This document shows positions 58,336 through 64,000 of a DNA stretch of 64,000 nucleotides, piece after piece. Position numbers and translations under genes: made by a program. The stretch covers positions 154,060 to 218,059 of the forward strand of contig CABYVV010000001.1 of assembly GCA_902522465.1 (NCBI GenBank), written 5' to 3'. The stretch comes from an uncultured Alphaproteobacteria bacterium. GTDB lineage: Bacteria; Pseudomonadota; Alphaproteobacteria; Methylaequorales; Methylaequoraceae. Each line of letters starts with the position of its first letter. The first letter of the stretch is position 1. The notes below the pieces were generated by a model. That model was not told where the DNA came from. It saw nothing but the letters and a program-made list of their open reading frames with translations, and made no database searches.

Positions 58336-59856
58336 CTAACTCTTGTACCAATGTTTCCTTGAATCCATTATTATCTCATCAGCTTTTTCTTTATCCATAT
58401 CTCTAAAGATTTCGATTAATTCGGAATTAGACAAGTCAGCAAGTTGATCTCTGGTTTTAATGTTATTTTCATTTAATTTTATCAATTGGTCGGTACTGAA
58501 AAAATCTGTATTAAGCATATATTCATCAACACCCGACTCTTTTAGTTTTGACAAGTTTTCAATTCTTAATTTTTCGACGCAAGTTTTGGCTCGTTCAATC
58601 AGTTCTTTCGACAGAGTCTCGTCAAAACCTTCTATCGAAGTAAGTTCCTCCAAAGATACCAAAGCAACCTCATCGATAGATGAAAAACCTTCGGTTACTA
58701 ATAAATGAGCAATTACTTCATCGACATCAAGTTGACTTATAAATTTTTGAGATAAATTTTTAAACTCTTCGTTCCTTCGATCAGATTCTTGTGAAGTTGT
58801 AAGTATGTCTATGCTCCATCCTGTTAAAGAACTTGCAAGCCTAACGTTCTGACCTTTCCTGCCTATTGCCAAGCTAAGTTGTTCATCTGGAACAATCACG
58901 TCAATTTTTTTCAAGTCTTCCTCTATTATTACTTTATCGACTTCGGCAGGACCAAGTGCGTTAACAACAAATGTTGCTATATCCTCAGACCATAGGACAA
59001 TATCAATTTTTTCTCCTTGTAATTCATTGACAACTGCTTGGACCCTACTTCCTCTCATACCAACACATGCTCCAACGGGATCAATACTTTTTTCTTTAGT
59101 ATATACCGCAATTTTAGCTCTACTTCCAGGGTCACGAGAAACCGACTTTACTTCAATAATTCCATCATAAATCTCTGGAACTTCTTGGAAGAATAATTTA
59201 ACAAGAAAATTATTATGAGCTCTAGACAAGAAAATTTGAGGTCCTTTTAAATCATGCTTAACCTCATTAATATATGCTCGAATTCTATCAGATCTTCTAA
59301 ATATTTCTCTGTTCAACAACTCCTCTCTTCTCAGGATTGCTTCGCCTTTACCAAGATCTACAATTAAATTTCCGTATTCAACTCTTTTAACAACTCCGTT
59401 TACAATTTCTCCGATTCTATCCTTAAATTCATTAAATTGCATAATTTTCTCAGCCTCTTTTACTTTTGAAAAGATAACCTGTTTTGCTGTTTGTACTGCT
59501 ATTCTTCCAAAATCAAGAGGAGGCAACTCTTCTTTTACAAATTCACCGACATTTAAAGATTTTTGCTCCTTACTCAAGCTTGAAATATTGATTTTATTAA
59601 TTCTTTCCTCAGAAGGTAATAAATTTATATCTTCGACCACCTCTTGGTAGCGAAACAAATTAATTTTTCCAGTCTTTTTGTCAACATGCGCTCTTATATC
59701 TAATTCAAACCCATATTTGGTCCTACCTGCTTTAGCAATTGCTGATTCCATAGCGTCAATAACTTCCATTTCATCAATACCTTTTTCTTTAGCTATATTC
59801 TTTGCAACATCAATAATGTCAAAGCTAGGGTTTTCTCTTATGTCTTCTTTTTCCAA
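58336..59856 (-). CDS. nusA: Transcription elongation/termination factor NusA
   Basis: Binds RNA polymerase and nascent RNA to modulate pausing, termination and antitermination. The 506 residues comprise an N-terminal domain (EVIDAMESAIAKAGRTKYG), an S1 domain (GEIVNGVVKRVEYGNLIVDL), two KH domains (DPVGACVGMRGSRVQAVVNE and LSLAIGRKGQNVRLAS) and C-terminal helical acidic repeats. The start is TTG 59856, with AAGGA nine bases upstream; upstream codons lead to a stop. The 110-base gap to trmB is the site where rimP is usually found and looks non-coding and AT-rich, perhaps holding a promoter. Confidence 0.95.
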   Translation of the reverse strand: MEKEDIRENPSFDIIDVAKNIAKEKGIDEMEVIDAMESAIAKAGRTKYGFELDIRAHVDKKTGKINLFRYQEVVEDINLLPSEERINKINISSLSKEQKSLNVGEFVKEELPPLDFGRIAVQTAKQVIFSKVKEAEKIMQFNEFKDRIGEIVNGVVKRVEYGNLIVDLGKGEAILRREELLNREIFRRSDRIRAYINEVKHDLKGPQIFLSRAHNNFLVKLFFQEVPEIYDGIIEVKSVSRDPGSRAKIAVYTKEKSIDPVGACVGMRGSRVQAVVNELQGEKIDIVLWSEDIATFVVNALGPAEVDKVIIEEDLKKIDVIVPDEQLSLAIGRKGQNVRLASSLTGWSIDILTTSQESDRRNEEFKNLSQKFISQLDVDEVIAHLLVTEGFSSIDEVALVSLEELTSIEGFDETLSKELIERAKTCVEKLRIENLSKLKESGVDEYMLNTDFFSTDQLIKLNENNIKTRDQLADLSNSELIEIFRDMDKEKADEIIMDSRKHWYKS

Positions 59857-59966
59857 TTTATTTCATCCTTAATTAATTAAAATAAAAACTTTAGTTTCGA
59901 AATTTGAAAATTTTTAATTATTAATACCAATACTTTAAGAAAACATAAATAATTTAATAAATTTTT

Positions 59967-60623
59967 TTATTTTTTATATATAAAAAAGTTAATTTCGTTT
60001 TTTTCAGTCAAAGCCTTATTATAATACTTTGTAGGGAAAATATTTAACTTGCTAAAATTAATCTTTCTTTGTTTTAATTCAAATAACTTGAAAAACTTTC
60101 TATCTAAAAAGCATTTATTTATTTGATCTGAATAATCTTTGTCATCAGTAATCACAAAAACTTTAGAATTATCAGAGGTTATCAATTCTAATTTTTTTAT
60201 AAATTCACAGTTTACCAATCTTCTTTTGTTATGTTTTTTTTTTGGCCAGGGGTCTGGAAACAGTATATAAATTTCATTAAAAATTAAATCTTTAATAAGC
60301 TCGAATAAACTAGTGAAATCAAGATTTGTAAAATAAACATTTCTTGTAGACCTAAACACAATTTTTTTCATAAGCTTTACATTGCCCGAGAGAAAAGGAT
60401 CGCATGCTAAAAAAATCTCTTTCTTTCTTTCCTCTGACTGAAAAATTACATTATCACCAGTTCCAAATCCAACTTCTAAATTTACTAAATCAGAAGAACC
60501 CTGAAGTCTAGTTTTTAATTCTTTAAAGTTTAATTGATTAAAAAAAAAGGGAGATTTCTTTAATTCAATGGAATCAAAGTTTTTTTTGTTTCTCGAAAGT
60601 TTTCTACCGTATGATATCGACAT
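59967..60623 (-). CDS. trmB: tRNA (guanine-N7-)-methyltransferase
   Basis: Methylates G46 of tRNA variable loops with SAM. The 218 residues show NLEVGFGTGDNVIFQSE as the SAM-binding motif, ILFPDPWPKKKHNKRRLVN as the family-diagnostic block and TDDKDYSDQ. It lies three bases after metK and before the nusA gap, the usual metK-trmB order. Confidence 0.95.
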   Translation of the reverse strand: MSISYGRKLSRNKKNFDSIELKKSPFFFNQLNFKELKTRLQGSSDLVNLEVGFGTGDNVIFQSEERKKEIFLACDPFLSGNVKLMKKIVFRSTRNVYFTNLDFTSLFELIKDLIFNEIYILFPDPWPKKKHNKRRLVNCEFIKKLELITSDNSKVFVITDDKDYSDQINKCFLDRKFFKLFELKQRKINFSKLNIFPTKYYNKALTEKNEINFFIYKK

Positions 60624-60626
60624 TTA

Positions 60627-61802
60627 TTAGTAGTCATTAAATATTTTTTCCGCTAGGTCTGTTTTCTCCCAAGAGAAACAACCAGTTTCTGAATCAAAGT
60701 TTCTTCCAAAATGACCGTACGTTGCTGTTGGTTCATAAATTGGTTTGTCAAGTTTAAGATAACTCTTTATTCCCTCGGGTGATAAATCAACATACGAGTT
60801 TATAATTTCGATGATTTTCTTAGAATTGATTTTAGACTCTTTATCTGTTTTTAGATAAATTGAAATTGGCTGGGCAACTCCAATAGCATAGGATAGTTGT
60901 ATCAAACACTTCTTTGCTAGCTTACTTGCAACTACATTTTTTGCAAGATACCTTGCTATGTACGCAGCAGATCTATCAACCTTCGTATAATCTTTTCCTG
61001 AAAACGCACCACCACCATGCGGAGCTGCCCCACCATAAGTATCAACTATTATTTTCCTACCTGTCAAACCAGTATCACCGTCTGGACCACCAACAACAAA
61101 CCTTCCAGTTGGGTTTATAAGAATTTGCTTTGATTCAGGAAGCATTGCTGATGGAATGGAACTTTCTATTATTTCAATTACTTTATGTCTAATCTCTGTT
61201 GTTGCAATATCAGGTAGATGTTGAGTTGAAACAACCACAGATGTTATTTTTTTTGGTTTTCCATTGAAATACTCCATGGAAACTTGACTCTTGGAATCAG
61301 GTCCGAAAAAAGAATTGCTATTCTTTCTAAATTTTGAAAGTGCTAGCAAAATTTTATGAGAATAAAAAATAGGTGCTGGCATAAGAGATTCAGTTTCTGA
61401 ACATGCAAAACCAAACATAATTCCTTGATCACCTGCACCTATAAATTTTTCAGAGTCAACACCCTGAGATATGTCTTTGGACTGTTGATGAAGATAATTT
61501 TCTATCTTTAAATTCTTCCAATGAAATCCTTCTTGTTCATATCCAATATCTTTTATTTTATCTCTAATTCTGATATCAATTTTCTCATTAGTAACTCTAT
61601 CAATATTTTCTGATATTTTGACCTCTCCAGATAAAATTACTCTATTTGTAGTTGTTAATGTCTCGCAGGCTACACGTGAATTTCTATCCGCATCCATGTA
61701 CATATCGACCACTAAATCAGATATCTGGTCACAAATTTTGTCAGGATGTCCCTCTGAAACAGATTCGCTAGTGAAAATAAAATTATCTTGATTAACTGTC
61801 AT
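60627..61802 (-). CDS. metK: S-adenosylmethionine synthetase
   Basis: Makes SAM from methionine and ATP. The 391 residues include SESVSEGHPDKICDQISD, the motif IGAGDQGIMFGFAC, TGRFVVGGPDGDTGLTGRK and the glycine-rich loop HGGGAFSGKDYTKVDRSA. Only 23 bases separate it from lnt upstream, so no SAM riboswitch can fit there. With ahcY it serves the methyl cycle. Confidence 0.97.
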   Translation of the reverse strand: MTVNQDNFIFTSESVSEGHPDKICDQISDLVVDMYMDADRNSRVACETLTTTNRVILSGEVKISENIDRVTNEKIDIRIRDKIKDIGYEQEGFHWKNLKIENYLHQQSKDISQGVDSEKFIGAGDQGIMFGFACSETESLMPAPIFYSHKILLALSKFRKNSNSFFGPDSKSQVSMEYFNGKPKKITSVVVSTQHLPDIATTEIRHKVIEIIESSIPSAMLPESKQILINPTGRFVVGGPDGDTGLTGRKIIVDTYGGAAPHGGGAFSGKDYTKVDRSAAYIARYLAKNVVASKLAKKCLIQLSYAIGVAQPISIYLKTDKESKINSKKIIEIINSYVDLSPEGIKSYLKLDKPIYEPTATYGHFGRNFDSETGCFSWEKTDLAEKIFNDY

Positions 61803-61825
61803 TAATAAAGATTAGTATTTCATTA

Positions 61826-63355
61826 TTACATTTTTTTCAAACTTTTTCTTTTTTTTATAATTTTATCACAAATTAAACTAAGAGAAAAAATTAGGATCAA
61901 GAAAATTATTAGAATCCTCTCCTTATTTTTAATAAAAAAAGTTGAATTCGTTCCTAGGTTAATTTCACTTTGGATGAAATTTCTCTTGTTTAATCCAATT
62001 TTTTTTAGAACTTTTCCATTTGAATCTGTAATTACTGAAATTCCTGAATTAGCAGATCTTATCAATGGAATACCTTTCTCAACTGACCTAAATATTGAAG
62101 CATTTAAGTGTTGAGTAGGACCATATAGATTTCCAAACCAGGCATCATTAGTAATATTTATTATAAGCATTACTTTGTTTTCATTAGAAGTTTGAAAAAT
62201 CGCTTCATAGCAAATCGACGGTTCAAAATTAATTTTTTTTTCTTTGTAATCTAGTGTTAAATAATTAGCCATACCTCCTACACTGAAATCAGTTTTACCG
62301 GGAGTTAATTTCCAAAAACTCACAAAAGAACGAAGTGGAATAAATTCTCCAAATGGAACTAAACGTCTTTTGTCGTAGTAAACAACTCTATCTTTTTGAA
62401 TAACATAAAGGGTATTATAAATATCAAAGCCTTCTCCAGTAAAACTTCTTCTAAGTCCACCGGTTATCAAAGTTGTTTTTTTTCCAAGTTTTTTTTTTAT
62501 ATATTCTAATAATTCTTTTTGTTCGTTTAGATACACGGTTAATGCTACTTCAGGCCAAACTACTATAATTTCTTTTTCTGCGTTATTATGTCCAGATAGT
62601 TCTAATAAATTATCAATATGTTTCTCAAAATAATTTTTTCTCCATTTCTCTTTTTGGGATATGTTCGGCTGGATTACTTTTAATAAAACTTTTTGATCTG
62701 AAGATATATTTTTTGATCCGAATTCCGACACTAAGATTAGAAAGAAAGGTAGTGAAAAGATAGAAAAAAGCGTTAATAAAAATTTTTTTTTTGTAAAAGA
62801 AAAACTTATTAAACTGATCCAGTAAAAAGTCAAAAATGATAGTCCAAAAACACCCACATACGCAGCAATTTTAATCAGTCTAGCATCAAACACCCAAATA
62901 TGACCAGCTAGATTAAATGGTAAACCTCCAAAAATATTCGATCGTAAGAACTCTGGTATAAACAAAGAAAGGGAAATTACGAAACATGTCGTAAAAAAAT
63001 GGTCTTCATTTTTTGAATATCGGCTAAGAAAGACCGTGATCAAAATACTTGGGATAGTAAAAAACAGACCCATTAACAAAGGGAATATAAGAAAAACAAT
63101 TGGAGCAAGATGAAAGTGTTTCTCATAAACTAAAAATGGGTTTACGATCCAATTCATAGATGAAGCAAAGAATCCAATTCCAAATAACCATCCAGAAAAA
63201 AAACTACTTAAAATTTTCTGGTTCTTTAAAATTCCAGTTAGAAAGAAATAATACCCCAGTATGAACAATGGAATCAATAGAGGTATAGATATAGATATAC
63301 CACTAATTGATCCTGCCAGAAAAAATTTCCCAAAAAAATAAATTCTACTTAACAT
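61826..63355 (-). CDS. lnt: Apolipoprotein N-acyltransferase
   Basis: Inner-membrane enzyme that adds the third acyl chain to lipoproteins. The 509 residues have about seven hydrophobic segments before a nitrilase-fold domain with the catalytic triad: Glu in VVWPEVALTVYL, Lys in YYDKRRLVPFGEFIPLR and Cys in PSICYEAIF. It overlaps the CorC-like gene by 11 bases, the normal corC-lnt order. This confirms lipoprotein maturation in the organism. Confidence 0.95.
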   Translation of the reverse strand: MLSRIYFFGKFFLAGSISGISISIPLLIPLFILGYYFFLTGILKNQKILSSFFSGWLFGIGFFASSMNWIVNPFLVYEKHFHLAPIVFLIFPLLMGLFFTIPSILITVFLSRYSKNEDHFFTTCFVISLSLFIPEFLRSNIFGGLPFNLAGHIWVFDARLIKIAAYVGVFGLSFLTFYWISLISFSFTKKKFLLTLFSIFSLPFFLILVSEFGSKNISSDQKVLLKVIQPNISQKEKWRKNYFEKHIDNLLELSGHNNAEKEIIVVWPEVALTVYLNEQKELLEYIKKKLGKKTTLITGGLRRSFTGEGFDIYNTLYVIQKDRVVYYDKRRLVPFGEFIPLRSFVSFWKLTPGKTDFSVGGMANYLTLDYKEKKINFEPSICYEAIFQTSNENKVMLIINITNDAWFGNLYGPTQHLNASIFRSVEKGIPLIRSANSGISVITDSNGKVLKKIGLNKRNFIQSEINLGTNSTFFIKNKERILIIFLILIFSLSLICDKIIKKRKSLKKM

Positions 63356-64000
63356 TTACAAGAATTCTTTTTATTTTTCTCGTATCCGCATCCCTGATAG
63401 TGAATTCTAATCCGCTTTTATGAGTGATAACCTCTCCTCTGCTAGGAATCTTTCCAAGCAAATTAAAGACTAGTCCGCCCACGGTATCAATGTCTTCTTT
63501 TTCCTCAGCAGAAAAATAAACTCCAATTTTATTCTCTAACTCTTCGACTGTTAGTCTAGCTGAAACATCATATGTTTTTTTCGATATTTTTTTTATTTCT
63601 TCTATCTCTTCAAAATCGTGTTCGTCTTTAATTTCTCCAACTATTTCTTCGACTAAATCTTCAATGGTGACAAGTCCATTTGTTCCCCCGAATTCATCAA
63701 CTACGATCGACATATGAATTTGTTCTGATCTCATTTTTAAAAGCAAGTCTAAAATTTTCATTGATGGTGAGGCAAATAATATTTTGCGTATAATAGTTTT
63801 TGGCAATTTTAAATTTTTTCTACTTCTAGAATTATTTATATTCTCAAATAAATCTCTTATGTGAATCATACCAACAATTCTATCAAGGTTTTTCTCAAAT
63901 ATAGGGATTCGAGAATGTTTTGTTTTGTTAATAAAGCCAACCAATTCATTTACTTTTATATCTGATGCTACAGCGTCAATATCCGCCCGTGGAATCATTA
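63345..64000 (-). CDS. CorC/HlyC-like CBS-domain protein, N terminus cut by window edge
   Basis: Magnesium/cobalt efflux-associated CBS protein (CorC, YbeX type). The visible 218 codons contain MIPRADIDAVASDIKVNELV, a pattern that normally begins the first CBS domain after an N-terminal segment, then VDEFGGTNGLVTIEDLVEEI in the second CBS domain and a C-terminal transporter-associated domain with DTVGGLVFNLLGKIPSRGE. The ATG at 63998 is unlikely to be the true start; upstream sequence lies beyond the window. It overlaps lnt by 11 bases. Confidence 0.9.
   Translation of the reverse strand, partial: MIPRADIDAVASDIKVNELVGFINKTKHSRIPIFEKNLDRIVGMIHIRDLFENINNSRSRKNLKLPKTIIRKILFASPSMKILDLLLKMRSEQIHMSIVVDEFGGTNGLVTIEDLVEEIVGEIKDEHDFEEIEEIKKISKKTYDVSARLTVEELENKIGVYFSAEEKEDIDTVGGLVFNLLGKIPSRGEVITHKSGLEFTIRDADTRKIKRILVNVK

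Noticed and set aside
61803..61825. Possible SAM riboswitch before metK
   Set aside because: The gap to lnt is only 23 bases, too short for any known SAM riboswitch.

Overview
This is a very AT-rich, densely packed chromosomal segment of an alphaproteobacterium. The gene blocks match orders I know from alphaproteobacterial genomes: sppA-ihfB-trpF-trpB-trpA-accD-folC-trxA; tsaE-phosphotransferase-nucleotidyltransferase; hprK-rapZ-EIIA-HPr-ahcY; rpsT-dnaA-dnaN-recF-gyrB; mutM/ubiE-coaBC-dut-moeB; corC-lnt-metK-trmB-nusA-infB-rbfA-truB-rpsO-pnp. Low GC by eye, 4-base gene overlaps almost everywhere, very short intergenic gaps and several missing genes suggest a streamlined free-living (for example marine SAR11/HIMB59-like) lineage; that placement is inference. 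I see no insertion sequence, prophage, CRISPR array or rRNA. There is one tRNA (Arg, anticodon UCG). No intergenic gap exceeds 300 bases.

Layout. 1-7 kb (+): partial sppA, ihfB, a lapA-like gene broken by a one-base deficit in a T run, pyrF, trpF, trpB, trpA, accD, folC. 6.7-10.6 kb (-): tsaE, an AmgK-like sugar kinase, a MurU-like nucleotidyltransferase, exonuclease I and thioredoxin; exonuclease I sits where addB-addA usually lie. 10.7-17.2 kb: a ferredoxin-NADP reductase, then (-) a regulatory phosphotransferase module (HprK, RapZ, EIIA-Man, an HPr-enzyme I fusion), ahcY and a PCu(A)C copper chaperone. 17.2-25 kb: HugZ-like protein, DNA polymerase I translationally coupled to a 54-residue zinc-finger gene, an ABC ATPase without permease, an alpha/beta hydrolase, a chain of small unknown genes, a POT peptide transporter and the tRNA. 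25-32 kb: small housekeeping genes, then a heptose/UDP-xylose sugar operon with a CbbY-like phosphatase. 32-34.6 kb: CbiX-like chelatase, secreted ankyrin protein, divergent tetrapyrrole methylase and Sco1.

34.6-43.3 kb (-): PBP1A, gyrB, recF, dnaN, dnaA, rhodanese, rpsT: the replication initiation block. 43.4-50.5 kb: mutM back-to-back with a ubiE-coaBC-dut-rrf2-cysK-moeB operon, a 2-hydroxyacid dehydrogenase and an SH3 protein. 50.5-64 kb (-): an Irr-like iron regulator, a nitronate monooxygenase-like flavoprotein and the long translation/RNA operon from corC to pnp, which lacks rimP and ylxR.

The genes are mostly core: amino acid (Trp, Cys, Met cycle), lipid, folate and CoA synthesis, replication, translation and envelope growth. 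The points most worth a second look are the HPr-enzyme I fusion module, the exonuclease I replacement, the broken lapA, the divergent tetrapyrrole methylase beside CbiX, the small unknown genes at 22.9-23.6 kb and the divergent genes whose start codons overlap.
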